NCBI GenBank assembly: GCA_035934535.1
Contig: DASYXS010000020.1
Location: forward strand, 1 to 64,000
Reading direction: 5' to 3'
DNA: 64,000 nt
DNA from: DASSJF01 sp035934535
Lineage (GTDB): Bacteria > Sysuimicrobiota > Sysuimicrobiia > Sysuimicrobiales > Segetimicrobiaceae
The stretch's first letter is position 1, and every line of letters begins with the position of its first letter. Below, one piece after another: positions 25,215 to 33,987 of this stretch. The position numbers and the translations under genes were made by a program. The notes beneath the pieces were generated by a model. It had not been told where the DNA came from. It saw only the letters and a program-made list of their open reading frames with translations, and searched no databases.

Positions 25215-26237
25215 TCATACGATCGCCGGGCCGCGCAGCCGCTCGTACCAGGCGGTGATGAATGGATTGAAGTACCGGTGATGCACGACGATCGATCCGT
25301 GCACTACCGGATCGTCCGCGTCGGGCGAGGCGACCTCGTGAATCGTGGCCCGCGGAAACCACCGCGCGGCGGCGGAGGGCGTGCGCAGGGCCGCGCGCGT
25401 CGGCGAGGTCGGCACGAACACGCCGTCTTCGTCTTCCGCGAACAGCACGAGCGCCGGACCGCGGAATATCGGCTGGCGGGCGGGCGGCCATGTGAGAGCC
25501 TTGAGGGCCAGCGCGCGCTCGTAGTAGCCGGCGACGGTAATCTCGTGCACCGCGGCCAGTACCTTCGCGATGATCACCGCGTTGCGGTCGTTGAGCAGCC
25601 GCGCCGCGCGCTCCCGGCGAAAGAGGCTGCCGAACGCCCGGCGCGCGCGGGCCACCTCGCGCTCGATGTTCCCATGGTGGTCACCGAGGAAGAACACGCG
25701 GGCGGCGCGCTCGCGCATTGGCGCCGGCCCGCCCGCCTCACCGTCCAGACGGACCATGTCCGCGGCGCAGAGGACCGGGCTCACCATGACGACGCCGGCG
25801 ATGCCGAGGCCGGCCGCGGCCGCCTGCAGCAGCTGCGCCACCAGGCCGGAACCGAAGCAGATGCTGAAGAGCACCGGCTCCTCGCCGCACACGTTGAGAT
25901 GCCGGATGAGGCCGCCGACCTGGGCGAACAGCGCCTGGGTGCAGAAGCGGTCGCGCGGATAGTTCACGTAGTAGATGTCGCCGTATCGCGCCACCAGATC
26001 GCGTTGATACTCGATGGACTCGGTGGCGTCCGGCAGAAACCCGGCGATCACGATCGTGGGGGTGCGGCCCGCCCCCGCCTGCCGGAAAATCTGACCGTGC
26101 ACGCCGCCGCCGTCCGGCACGGACGCCGGCGGCGAGACGAGCGGAGCGCCGAACAAGAACGGGGTGATGGCGCCGCCGGGATCGGGGCCTCGCGAACGGC
26201 CCGCGTCGAACGGCGCCTCCGATGGTCGCGGGGTCAT
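25215..26237 (-). CDS. Alpha/beta-hydrolase fold protein with a cysteine at the nucleophile position
   Basis: 340-residue protein with an alpha/beta hydrolase core: TIVIAGFLPD (oxyanion-side strand, about 60-69), a nucleophile-elbow-like segment PVLFSICFGSGLVAQ (about 121-135), LVLFAEDEDGVFVP for the acid, and a C-terminal VVHHRYFNPFITAWYERL for the histidine. At the elbow the usual G-x-S-x-G is S-I-C127-F-G, so a Cys occupies the serine position, as in polyhydroxyalkanoate synthases (G-x-C-x-G). Activity as PHA-related synthase or depolymerase is possible but unproven. The gene is divergent from the cupin gene at 26381. Confidence 0.7.
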   Translation of the reverse strand: MTPRPSEAPFDAGRSRGPDPGGAITPFLFGAPLVSPPASVPDGGGVHGQIFRQAGAGRTPTIVIAGFLPDATESIEYQRDLVARYGDIYYVNYPRDRFCTQALFAQVGGLIRHLNVCGEEPVLFSICFGSGLVAQLLQAAAAGLGIAGVVMVSPVLCAADMVRLDGEAGGPAPMRERAARVFFLGDHHGNIEREVARARRAFGSLFRRERAARLLNDRNAVIIAKVLAAVHEITVAGYYERALALKALTWPPARQPIFRGPALVLFAEDEDGVFVPTSPTRAALRTPSAAARWFPRATIHEVASPDADDPVVHGSIVVHHRYFNPFITAWYERLRGPAIV

Positions 26238-26380
26238 CAGCCGTCCGCTGGTTCGGCGCGCCGCCGCCGCGCTCCTTCGCTAACGGACGATCTCCGGTAG
26301 TCCTCCACGAAGGCCCGTCCGGGTCCAGCCGCCAATACACCGCCATGCCGCATCAAGATGCGCCGGGCAGGAGGGACGTG

Positions 26381-26809
26381 ATGGGATCCACCGATGACGA
26401 CCTCAAACGGCGGGTAGACGGCGGGGACGGCATCCTGACCGTGCGCGGAAGCGGTCTCCACCGCAGCTGGAACAACATCCGCTACAAGACGGGGTTGTCC
26501 GCCAAGAACGTCGGCGCCACGCGGCTGTCCATGAACGTGGCGACGATTCCGCCCGGCGGCGTGGCCTACGCCCACGTCCACGTCGGCTTCGAGGTGATGC
26601 TCTACATTCTCGAGGGCCGCGTCCGCCACGAATACGGCCCAGACTGCTCGTTGAGCATCGACAACGAGGCGGGCGATTTCATCTTCATCGAGCCGGGGAT
26701 CCCGCACGAGGTCCGCAACCTGAGCGAGACCGACCCGGTCGTCGCCGTGGTGGCGCGGTCCGACGCGTCCGAGTGGGAGCACATCGTTCCCTACGAAAGG
26801 CGGCGATAG
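26381..26809 (+). CDS. Cupin-domain protein
   Basis: Single-domain cupin of 142 residues. The first motif AYAHVHVGFEVMLYILEGRVRHEYG contains the two His and Glu ligands, and the second, DFIFIEPGIPHEVRNLSETDPV, gives the final His. GGAGGGACGTG lies just before the ATG at 26381, supporting that start over the ATG at 26345. It is followed by a DUF4389 membrane protein gene two bases later, so the two are probably one transcript. The metal and reaction are unknown; it could equally be a sugar- or amino-acid-binding cupin. Confidence 0.85.
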   Translation: MGSTDDDLKRRVDGGDGILTVRGSGLHRSWNNIRYKTGLSAKNVGATRLSMNVATIPPGGVAYAHVHVGFEVMLYILEGRVRHEYGPDCSLSIDNEAGDFIFIEPGIPHEVRNLSETDPVVAVVARSDASEWEHIVPYERRR

Positions 26810-26811
26810 CC

Positions 26812-27441
26812 GTGCAGAATGTCGAGGAGGGGTTTCCGGCGACGCTGGAAATCGAGTACCCCGACCGGGAGCTGAACCGGCTCACGACGGCGCTCCGGCT
26901 GTTCACCGTTATTCCGATCGCGATCGTCCTCGCGCTCGTGAGCGGCCCCCAAAATGGGGGCGACCAGTCCCACCGCGGATTCGCGCTGGCGTCCGGCGGA
27001 CTCGTGTTTCTGCCCACGGTGCTGCTCCTGGTCTTCACCCGCCGCTATCCGCGATGGTGGTTCGACTGGAACCTCGAATTGCTGCGGTTCTCCACCCGCG
27101 TCGCCGCGTACCTGGCGCTGCTGCGCGACGAGTATCCCTCGGCGGAGGATGGGCAGGCCGTGCATCTCGCCGTGCCGTTCCCCGATGCTCAAGGCCTGAG
27201 CCGCTGGCTGCCGTTGATCAAGTGGTTCCTGGCCATCCCGCACTACATCGTGCTCGTGTTCCTCGGCGTCGCGGCGTTCTGCTGCGTCATCATCGCCTGG
27301 TTCGCGATCTTGTTCACGGGCCGCTACCCGCGCTCGCTGTTCGAGTTCGTGGTCGGGGTGTTCCGGTGGATGCTGCGGGTGGCGGCGTACGCGTTTCTCC
27401 TCACGACCGACCGCTATCCGCCGTTCGGCGTCTCGGCGTAG
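26812..27441 (+). CDS. DUF4389-type membrane protein
   Basis: Membrane protein of 209 residues resembling the DUF4389 family: VQNVEEGFPATLEIEYPDRELNRLTTALRLFTVIP, then hydrophobic segments near 25-42, 50-66, 130-155 and a final amphipathic stretch. The repeated pattern RRYPRWWFDWNLELLRFSTRVAAYLALLRDEYP and GRYPRSLFEFVVGVFRWMLRVAAYAFLLTTDRYPPF shows internal duplication of a TRRYP/GRYP-...-RVAAYxxLLxxxYP unit, as expected for the family. GTG start at 26812 has AAAGG 15 bases before it. Function unknown; it is probably coupled to the cupin gene. Confidence 0.85.
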   Translation: MQNVEEGFPATLEIEYPDRELNRLTTALRLFTVIPIAIVLALVSGPQNGGDQSHRGFALASGGLVFLPTVLLLVFTRRYPRWWFDWNLELLRFSTRVAAYLALLRDEYPSAEDGQAVHLAVPFPDAQGLSRWLPLIKWFLAIPHYIVLVFLGVAAFCCVIIAWFAILFTGRYPRSLFEFVVGVFRWMLRVAAYAFLLTTDRYPPFGVSA

Positions 27442-27460
27442 GAACCGCGAAGCGGGCGCC

Positions 27461-28426
27461 CTACCGGCTGAAGTCGACCGCGGTGGTGTTGCCGCCGCTC
27501 ACAAGGACGCCGACGCGTTCGTCGGGCTCGGGCCGGTACCGGCCTGAGAGCAGCGCCGCCAGCGCCGCGGCTCCCCCCGGCTCGGCCGCCACGCGCACAG
27601 CCTTCCACAGCGCGACCTGCGCGTGGCCGATCGCCTCGTCGGTGACCAGCACGACCCGGCTGACGTAGCGCTGCGCAATCGGGAACATCAGCTCACCGAC
27701 GCGGCGCGGCGCGAGCGAGTCCGCCGCGATGCCCCCGGTCTCGGCGTCCACGGGGCGGCCGGCGGCCAGCGCCCGGTACAGCGTCGGCGAGGCCTCCGGC
27801 TCGACCCCGACGATGTTGATACCCCCCGCGTACCACGCCGCGATGCCCCCGATCAATCCGCCTCCTCCGACGGCGATCAGCAGCGTGTCGAGCGCCGCAC
27901 CCTGCTCTTCCAACTCGAAACCGATCGTCCCCTGACCCAGCAGCGTCTCCACCTGGTCGAAGGCATGGATCGATAGGGCCCCGCTCCGGCCGATCCACGT
28001 TTCGCTGGCCGCGAGGGCATCCGCATACCGGTCACCGCCCACGACGAGATCGGCGCCGTACTCGCGGATGCGGTCGATTTTCGCCTGCGAGGAGATCGCC
28101 GGAACGAAGATCTTCGCCGGGATCCCGGCCTTCATCGCGGCGTAGGCCACCGCGGCGCCGTGATTGCCGCCGGACGCCGCGGCGACCCCGGCCCGCGGAA
28201 CCTCCCGGCCCAGCACGTTGGCAAACGCGCCGCGCGCCTTGAAGGAGCCGGAGTGTTGAAACAACTCCAGCTTGAGAGTGATCCGGACGGGATCGAGGCC
28301 GAAGTCGGCGCCGCTCACGTCCATGATGGGGGTGCGCCGGATGTGGGACTGGATCAGCGCGTAGGTCTCCGCGATCCGTGCCTGGGTGACATCGCCGTGG
28401 GGTGTCTCCGCCATGCCGCTTGACAT
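27461..28426 (-). CDS. PLP-dependent threonine/serine dehydratase-like enzyme
   Basis: Fold-type II PLP enzyme of 321 residues that removes ammonia from threonine, serine or a hydroxyamino acid. The PLP lysine is Lys63 in QHSGSFKARGAFAN, followed by AASGGNHGAAVAYAA (phosphate and substrate loop) and the phosphate-binding glycine loop AVGGGGLIGGIAAWYAG. It ends without the ACT-like regulatory domain of biosynthetic IlvA, so it resembles catabolic TdcB or serine racemase-like enzymes. Two in-frame ATGs (28426 and 28414) are possible; neither has a strong ribosome-binding site. The gene is divergent from the DNA ligase gene. Confidence 0.9.
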   Translation of the reverse strand: MSSGMAETPHGDVTQARIAETYALIQSHIRRTPIMDVSGADFGLDPVRITLKLELFQHSGSFKARGAFANVLGREVPRAGVAAASGGNHGAAVAYAAMKAGIPAKIFVPAISSQAKIDRIREYGADLVVGGDRYADALAASETWIGRSGALSIHAFDQVETLLGQGTIGFELEEQGAALDTLLIAVGGGGLIGGIAAWYAGGINIVGVEPEASPTLYRALAAGRPVDAETGGIAADSLAPRRVGELMFPIAQRYVSRVVLVTDEAIGHAQVALWKAVRVAAEPGGAAALAALLSGRYRPEPDERVGVLVSGGNTTAVDFSR

Positions 28427-28471
28427 GTTATTAAAAAGTTCACACAGTTACAAAGCATCGAATGTCGAGGG

Positions 28472-30175
28472 ATGGACCGCGTGAGCACGACGCTCGGGGA
28501 CGCATGGTTTCTGGAACTCACCCAGGTGCTCGACGAGATCCGCGGGACCGCGGCGACTTCCACGAAGGTCGCCCGGCTTGCCGGGTACCTCGCGACCCTC
28601 TCCGACGGCGACCTGCGGCGCGCGTGCACGTTTCTCGCCGGCCGCCCCTTTCCACCGGGGGACGGCCGCCGTCTCGGTGCCGGGTGGGCCGCGATCGCGC
28701 AGGTCCTCCGGGACCTCACCCGGGCGCCCGAGGCGGAGATGCGCGCGGCGTACCGCGCCCACGGCGACCTCGGCGATGCCGCGGCGACCCTCCTCGCGCG
28801 CTATCCTCCCGCGGCCGGGTTGTTTGTGCACCGGCTCACGCTCGCCGCTGTGGAGCGGGACTTCGCCGCGATCGCTTCCGCCCAGGGCCAGGCGTCGCGC
28901 CGCGCCAAGTCGGCGGCGCTGGCCGAGCTGCTCGGCAACGCGTCACCTCGCGAAGCGGCATATCTCATCAAGATCATGACGTCCGATATGCGGATCGGCC
29001 TGCGGGAAGGTCTCCTCCTGCCCGCGATCGCGGCGGCCTTCGGACGCGATGCCGGAGCCGTGCGGCAGGCGGCGCTCCTGATCGCCGAGCCCGGTGAGGT
29101 CGCGGTCCGCGCGCGCGCCGGGACGCTGGACCACGTGACGCTGGTGCCGGGCCGGCCGTTTCGTTTCATGCTGGCCAGCCCGCTCGAGTCTCCCGAGGAG
29201 GCGTTCGACGAACCGGCACGCGCCTTGTGGGTCGAGGACAAGTACGACGGCGTCCGGGTGCAGGTGCACCGCACGGCCGCCGGCGTGGTGATCCTCTCCC
29301 GCACACTCGACAACGTGACGCGGGCGTTTCCCGAACTGCCGCCGGCCATCGCCTCACGCGGAGGCACCTATATCCTCGACGGCGAGATCGTCGCCTGGCG
29401 GGGTGCCCGGGCGCTGGCCTTCGGGCGGCTGCAGCAGCGGCTGCAGCGCCGGAATCCCGGGGCGCTGCTCCACGAGATCCCGGTCGCGCTGGTCGCCTTC
29501 GACCTCGTGCATCTCGACGGGCGTGATCTGCTCCGCGCCCCGCTCACAGAGCGTCGCGCCGCCCTCGAAGCGCTCCGCCTCCCTCCGCCGGTGCGGCTCA
29601 GCACCGGGGGCGAGGCTGCGACACCCGGCGATCTCGCGAAACGTTTCGCCGAAGCCCGCGCCGCCGGCAACGAGGGCATCGTGATGAAGCGTCCGGACGC
29701 GCCCTACCAACCGGGCCGCCGCGGGCGGTTGTGGACCAAATGGAAGCCCGGCGTCGGCACCCTCGACGTGGTGGTGGTCGCGGCCGAATACGGCCACGGC
29801 AGGCGCGCCGGCGTGCTCTCCGACTACACGTTCGCGGTGCGGAGCGGCGCCCGGCTCGCCACGATCGGCAAGGCGTACTCGGGCCTCACGGACGCGGAGA
29901 TCAAAGAGCTGACGGCGTGGTTCCTCGCGCACACGCGGCAGGATCTCGGCTTCATGCGCACGGTCGAGCCCGCGGTGGTGCTCGAGGTGGCCTTCGATGC
30001 GATCACGCGAAGCGACCGGCACGACTCCGGCTTCGCGCTGCGCTTTCCGCGCATCGTCCGGATTCGCGGGGATAAGCCGCCGGAGGACATCAACACGCTG
30101 GACGAGGTGCGGGACCTATTCGCGCGCCTCAGTGCGCGGCCCGACGCGCCGGTCCCAGAGCCGGACGCCGGCTAA
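28472..30175 (+). CDS. ATP-dependent DNA ligase (archaeal/eukaryotic type)
   Basis: 567-residue ligase that seals DNA nicks using ATP. It has the three-domain plan of archaeal Lig and bacterial LigB: an N-terminal helical DNA-binding domain (1-235, with SDMRIGLREGLLLPAIAAAF), an adenylation domain with motif I EDKYDGVR (Lys257 is the adenylated residue), motif III-like YILDGEIVAW, motif IV EGIVMKRPDAPY and motif V LWTKWKP. A C-terminal OB domain ends in FPRIVRIRGDKPPEDINTLDEV. Bacteria normally replicate with NAD-dependent LigA, so this is an accessory repair ligase. Its last four bases overlap the end of a convergent truncated gene. Confidence 0.93.
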   Translation: MDRVSTTLGDAWFLELTQVLDEIRGTAATSTKVARLAGYLATLSDGDLRRACTFLAGRPFPPGDGRRLGAGWAAIAQVLRDLTRAPEAEMRAAYRAHGDLGDAAATLLARYPPAAGLFVHRLTLAAVERDFAAIASAQGQASRRAKSAALAELLGNASPREAAYLIKIMTSDMRIGLREGLLLPAIAAAFGRDAGAVRQAALLIAEPGEVAVRARAGTLDHVTLVPGRPFRFMLASPLESPEEAFDEPARALWVEDKYDGVRVQVHRTAAGVVILSRTLDNVTRAFPELPPAIASRGGTYILDGEIVAWRGARALAFGRLQQRLQRRNPGALLHEIPVALVAFDLVHLDGRDLLRAPLTERRAALEALRLPPPVRLSTGGEAATPGDLAKRFAEARAAGNEGIVMKRPDAPYQPGRRGRLWTKWKPGVGTLDVVVVAAEYGHGRRAGVLSDYTFAVRSGARLATIGKAYSGLTDAEIKELTAWFLAHTRQDLGFMRTVEPAVVLEVAFDAITRSDRHDSGFALRFPRIVRIRGDKPPEDINTLDEVRDLFARLSARPDAPVPEPDAG

Positions 30176-31041
30176 ACCTCCCGCGCAGTCGGGGGCGGGA
30201 CCGCCGGCTGCCCGCCGCGCTCCAGGGCCTGCCGGATCGCGCCGCCCGTCGGCACGTACACCGCGCTGATCCGGTTCATGGGCAGACGCAGGAGCTCGCC
30301 CATCTGGATGATCGTGCGGAACGGCTTGCCGGTCGATGCCCACAGTGTGACGCGCTGCGCGGCGGGATCGTAGTTCACGACGGCGGCGTGGGGCTCCATG
30401 GAAAAATGCTCCATGCGCTGCGTCTGGAACCGGCCCTCCACCACGACGTGCGCGCGCGCCCGCGCAGCCGCAACGTCGCCCTTCCGGAGCCGGAAGTGGG
30501 TGGCGACGTTCCCCGGCTCCGCGACCCGGTGCCGCTTGAGCCACTCGGCGCCCGCGTAGCCGGCCTTTCCGGGATGGACGAGCGGGGCCGACGGCTCGCA
30601 CGCCGCGTCGAGCGTGTGCGCGCCCGGCAGCTCCTCGTACGCGACCTCGATCAACTCGACGGCGCGGCGCGCCGTTTCGTCGTCGACGGCGGCTACCGCC
30701 GCGATCACGTCCGCGACCGTTCGCACCTCGTCGCGCGCGAAGATATCTCGCGCGGCGATGCTCATGCCCGTTGCCGGCATTGCCGGCGCGTCCGCGGCCG
30801 TGACCACGGCCTCCACCCCAGGCAAGCGGCGCGCGACCTCGGCGTCGATGCGGGTGATCCGCGCCGGCGCCTGCTGTGCGTAGAGCAGCCGGCAGTACAG
30901 CATGCCCGGCACCGCCATGTCCGTGGCGTACCGGGCGGTTCCCAGCGCAAACGCGGAGGCATCGATCCGCGGACGGCGCGTGCCCACGGTCGCGTAGTTC
31001 GGGGTGATTGGAAACGGCTCGCGGAGCGACGGCAGGGGCAC
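30172..31041 (-). pseudogene. Truncated xanthine dehydrogenase-family molybdopterin subunit
   Basis: N-terminal part of a molybdenum hydroxylase large subunit: RRPRIDASAFALGTARYATDMAVPGMLYCRLL, the hammerhead-type domain, VAYEELPGAHTLDAA and GRFQTQRMEHFSMEPHAAVV are all typical. It stops just where the molybdopterin loop should start: SAVYVPTGG is followed by an unrelated 18-residue tail instead of GGGFGGK. Over 400 C-terminal residues, including the catalytic Glu, are missing, so no activity is expected. The usual start codon is the GTG at 31041. Family-like sequence extends to about 31107, where only an ATT could start. It abuts the ligase gene, suggesting a deletion joined them. Confidence 0.75.
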
Positions 31042-31148
31042 GGCCTGAAAGTGTTCGTGGGAGAAATCGCCGATCCTTTCTGGTTTGAGGATCGTCTGCG
31101 TGTAAATGGCGGCGACGCTGCGCGCCGCGAATGACTCCGGGGCCCGCC

Positions 31149-32126
31149 TTAGTTCAGCCCGACATAGTGGCACGCGACGGAGTGCCCCTGCCCGATATCG
31201 CGGGCGGGCGGATCGATATCCCGGCACAGGGCGAACGCGTGCGGGCAGCGCTCGCGAAACGGACACCCGGTCGCGGGCAGCGAGGCGGAGAGGTCGGCGG
31301 CAAGATCGCGGCTCCGCGTCAGCCATCCCGGCTGCAGGCGTGATCTCGAATCCATGAGCGCCTGCGTGTAAGGATGGCGGGCCCCCTCGAGCGGCGTCCC
31401 GGGCGGCAGCACCTCAACGACGCGGCCGCCGAACATGACGGCGATCTTCGGTGCGATGTATCTCACGACGTGCAGATCGTGGCTGATGAAGATCATGCTC
31501 AGCCCGAGCTGCCCCCGGAGATCCGCGAGCAGGTTGAGGATCTGGGCCTGGATCGACACGTCAAGCGCGCTGACCGGTTCGTCGGCGATCAATACGTGGG
31601 GCTCGGCGGCCAGGGCCCGCGCGATACAGATTCGCTGCCGTTGACCCCCCGAGAAGTCGGACGGGTACCGCCCCGCGGCCCGGGCCGGCATCCCCACCTG
31701 GTCGAGCAACGTGGCGACGCGCTGTGCAATCCGGTGACGCGGGACCAGGCGATGGACGCGCAGCACCTCGCTCAATGCCGAGCCGACCGTGAGCCGCGGA
31801 TTGAGCGACGAGTAGGGATCCTGAAACACCACCTGGATGTGCCGGCGCGAGCGCCGGAGCGAGGTTCCGCCGAGTCGCGTCAGGTCGATCCCGTCGAGCA
31901 GCACACGGCCCGCATCCGGCCGCTCGAGCAGCGCGAGGCAGCGCGCAAACGTGGACTTTCCCGATCCGCTCTCTCCGACGATGCCGATCGACTCTCCGCG
32001 CTCGAGGGAGAGCGACACGTCCGCGAGGGCGGGACGGACCGCATCGCCGGGCCCCCGGCGGCCGGGCACCGCCCATCCACGCCGGGATGCGTATGTTTTT
32101 GTCAACCCCTCCGCGGCGAGCAGCAT
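31149..32126 (-). CDS. Dipeptide/oligopeptide ABC transporter ATP-binding protein (DppF/OppF type)
   Basis: Cytoplasmic ATPase of 325 residues. Walker A GESGSGKSTFAR, Q-loop VVFQDPYSSLNPRLTVG, signature FSGGQRQRICIARALA, Walker B VLIADEPVSALDVS and the H-loop SHDLHVV are intact. The C-terminal oligopeptide/dipeptide extension with CPFRERCPHAFALC carries the Cys cluster typical of DppD/F (possible Fe-S). ATG at 32126 abuts the stop of the DppD gene. It is the last intact gene of the 31-36.5 kb importer operon. These ATPases could also energise the ATPase-less permeases at 0-0.4 and 7-8.9 kb (inference). Confidence 0.95.
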   Translation of the reverse strand: MLLAAEGLTKTYASRRGWAVPGRRGPGDAVRPALADVSLSLERGESIGIVGESGSGKSTFARCLALLERPDAGRVLLDGIDLTRLGGTSLRRSRRHIQVVFQDPYSSLNPRLTVGSALSEVLRVHRLVPRHRIAQRVATLLDQVGMPARAAGRYPSDFSGGQRQRICIARALAAEPHVLIADEPVSALDVSIQAQILNLLADLRGQLGLSMIFISHDLHVVRYIAPKIAVMFGGRVVEVLPPGTPLEGARHPYTQALMDSRSRLQPGWLTRSRDLAADLSASLPATGCPFRERCPHAFALCRDIDPPARDIGQGHSVACHYVGLN

Positions 32127-33134
32127 CTATGGGCCCGAAGGGACCGCGGTCGCGGACCCGCGGCGGATGCCGTCAACGCGATCGATCCGGACGCAGCGGG
32201 ACAAGTGCCCGGTGGACGTCTGTGACAGCGGGATCGGCGCCGCGCCGCAGGCCTGGACCGCGAGCGGACAGCGCGGGGCGAACGCGCACCCCTGAGGCAG
32301 ATGCTCGGGGTCGGGCGGCGCGCCGGGAATCGCCCGCAGCCGCTCGCCGCTCACGGCCTCGGGCAGGCTGTTCAGCAGGCCGACGGTGTAGGGGTGCTCC
32401 GGCCGGTGGAGGACCGTGGGCGTCGGGCCGATCTCGACGAGCTCGCCGGCGTACATCACGCCCACGCGGTCGCACAGCCCCGCGACGACCCGGAAGTCGT
32501 GGGAAACCAGGAGCAGACTCATCCCCTGCTCTCGCCGGAGGCCATCGAGCAGGCGCAGGATTTCAGCCTGGACGATGACGTCCAGGGCGGTTGTGGGTTC
32601 GTCGGCCAGCAGCAGCGTGGGCCGCGCCGCGAGCGCCATCGCGATGTGGATACGCTGGCGCATCCCGCCGCTGAACTCGTGCGGGTAGGCCGCGGCACGC
32701 CGCGCCGCGTCACGGATCCCGACGCGCTCCATCATCTCGAGCGCGCGCCGTCGCGCGGCCCGTGCGCCGAGCCGTTCGTGTGACGCAACCACCTGCGCGA
32801 TCGCGTCCCCCACGCGCAGAACCGGGTTGAGGGCGGTCATCGGGTCCTGAAAGATCATCGCGATCGTCGATCCCCGCAGCGCCTGCATCTCCGCGTCGTC
32901 GAGCTCCAGCAGCGAGCGGGCCCCGTAGGTGACGCGGCCGCCCCCCGTCGCCCCGCGCGGCAGCAGCCGCAGGATCGCTCGACACGTGAGACTCTTGCCG
33001 GAGCCGCTTTCACCGACCAGCCCGAATGCCTCGCCGGGGCCGATGTCGAACGACACGCCCCGCACGACCGGGTGGCCGCCGCCCCGAAAGGCGACCGTGA
33101 GCGCCTCCACACGCAGCGCGTCGCTAGGGGGCAC
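32127..33134 (-). CDS. Dipeptide/oligopeptide ABC transporter ATP-binding protein (DppD/OppD type)
   Basis: Cytoplasmic ATPase of 335 residues. Walker A is GESGSGKSLTCR, the Q-loop is IFQDPMTALNPVLRVGD, the signature is FSGGMRQRIHIAMALA, Walker B is LLLADEPTTALDVIVQ, and the H-loop is SHDFRVV. The C-terminal extension has CAFAPRCPLAVQACG, the cysteine-rich region of the DppD/F family. Its start overlaps the end of the DppC-type permease gene by 11 bases, and its stop abuts the DppF start, so it is tightly coupled within one operon. Confidence 0.95.
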   Translation of the reverse strand: MPPSDALRVEALTVAFRGGGHPVVRGVSFDIGPGEAFGLVGESGSGKSLTCRAILRLLPRGATGGGRVTYGARSLLELDDAEMQALRGSTIAMIFQDPMTALNPVLRVGDAIAQVVASHERLGARAARRRALEMMERVGIRDAARRAAAYPHEFSGGMRQRIHIAMALAARPTLLLADEPTTALDVIVQAEILRLLDGLRREQGMSLLLVSHDFRVVAGLCDRVGVMYAGELVEIGPTPTVLHRPEHPYTVGLLNSLPEAVSGERLRAIPGAPPDPEHLPQGCAFAPRCPLAVQACGAAPIPLSQTSTGHLSRCVRIDRVDGIRRGSATAVPSGP

Positions 33135-33987
33135 GGACGCGGCGCACGATATCGGAGACGTTGTCGCCGATGAGGCTGACGAAGAAGCTCGTGACGATGA
33201 TGGCCACCCCGGGGAAGATGACGACCCACGGCGCGGTGACGATGAAGTTCCGTCCCTCGGCGATCATCACGCCCCACTCCGGCGTCGGAGGCTGTACCCC
33301 GAGGCCGAAAAACCCGAGCGACGCCCCCGCCAGAATATCGAGCACGAAGTCGCTCATGCCAAACACCAGCGCGGGGACGATCACGTTGGGCAGCAGATGG
33401 CGGAACATGATGCGCGCGTTGCTGTAGCCGAGGCTTCTGGCCGCCAGGATGTAGCCGCGTCCGCGAACGCTGAGCGACTCGCCGCGGACGATCCGCGCGT
33501 AGGCCACCCAGCTCACCAGCGAGATCGCGATGTAGAAGTTCCGCAACCCGGGGCCGAGCATCGCCACGATCGCGAGCACCAGGACGAGAAACGGGAACGC
33601 GGTGACGATATCGATGATGCGACCGAGGAGCGCATCCGGCCAGCCCGCGTAGTAGCCGGCAAACAACCCGATCACGACGCCCATGATGAGCGGAATGATC
33701 ACGCCGATCGTCCCGATCTGCAGGTCGATCCGGCCGGCGTAGAGCACGCGCGTCAAAATATCGCGGCCCAGCTGGTCTGTGCCGAACCAATGCGCCGGGC
33801 TCGGCGGCGTGAGGCCGCTCGCGAGCCCCAGCGCGGTCGGATCGTACGGCGCGATCAGCGGAGCGAGCCCGGCGAGCGCCGCGACCGCAAGAATCCCGAT
33901 GATGCCGATCCGGAGCGACCAGCCGAGGGCCGCGAACCGCCGGCGCCGCGCCGGCCGCGCGGGCGCGATCGCGGACACGGCGCTCAT
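33124..33987 (-). CDS. DppC/OppC-type ABC transporter permease
   Basis: Inner-membrane permease of 287 residues starting MSAVSAIAPARPARRRRF, with a first helix near 25-45, HWFGTDQLGRDILTRVLYAGRIDLQIG, the EAA loop RGYILAARSLGYSNARIMFRHLLPN, and the C-terminal segment GFFGLGVQPPTPEWGVM. ATG at 33985-33987 overlaps the stop of the DppB-type gene by four bases (ATGA). The long upstream open frame to 34707 is an antisense or shadow extension and was ignored. Confidence 0.95.
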   Translation of the reverse strand: MSAVSAIAPARPARRRRFAALGWSLRIGIIGILAVAALAGLAPLIAPYDPTALGLASGLTPPSPAHWFGTDQLGRDILTRVLYAGRIDLQIGTIGVIIPLIMGVVIGLFAGYYAGWPDALLGRIIDIVTAFPFLVLVLAIVAMLGPGLRNFYIAISLVSWVAYARIVRGESLSVRGRGYILAARSLGYSNARIMFRHLLPNVIVPALVFGMSDFVLDILAGASLGFFGLGVQPPTPEWGVMIAEGRNFIVTAPWVVIFPGVAIIVTSFFVSLIGDNVSDIVRRVRAP

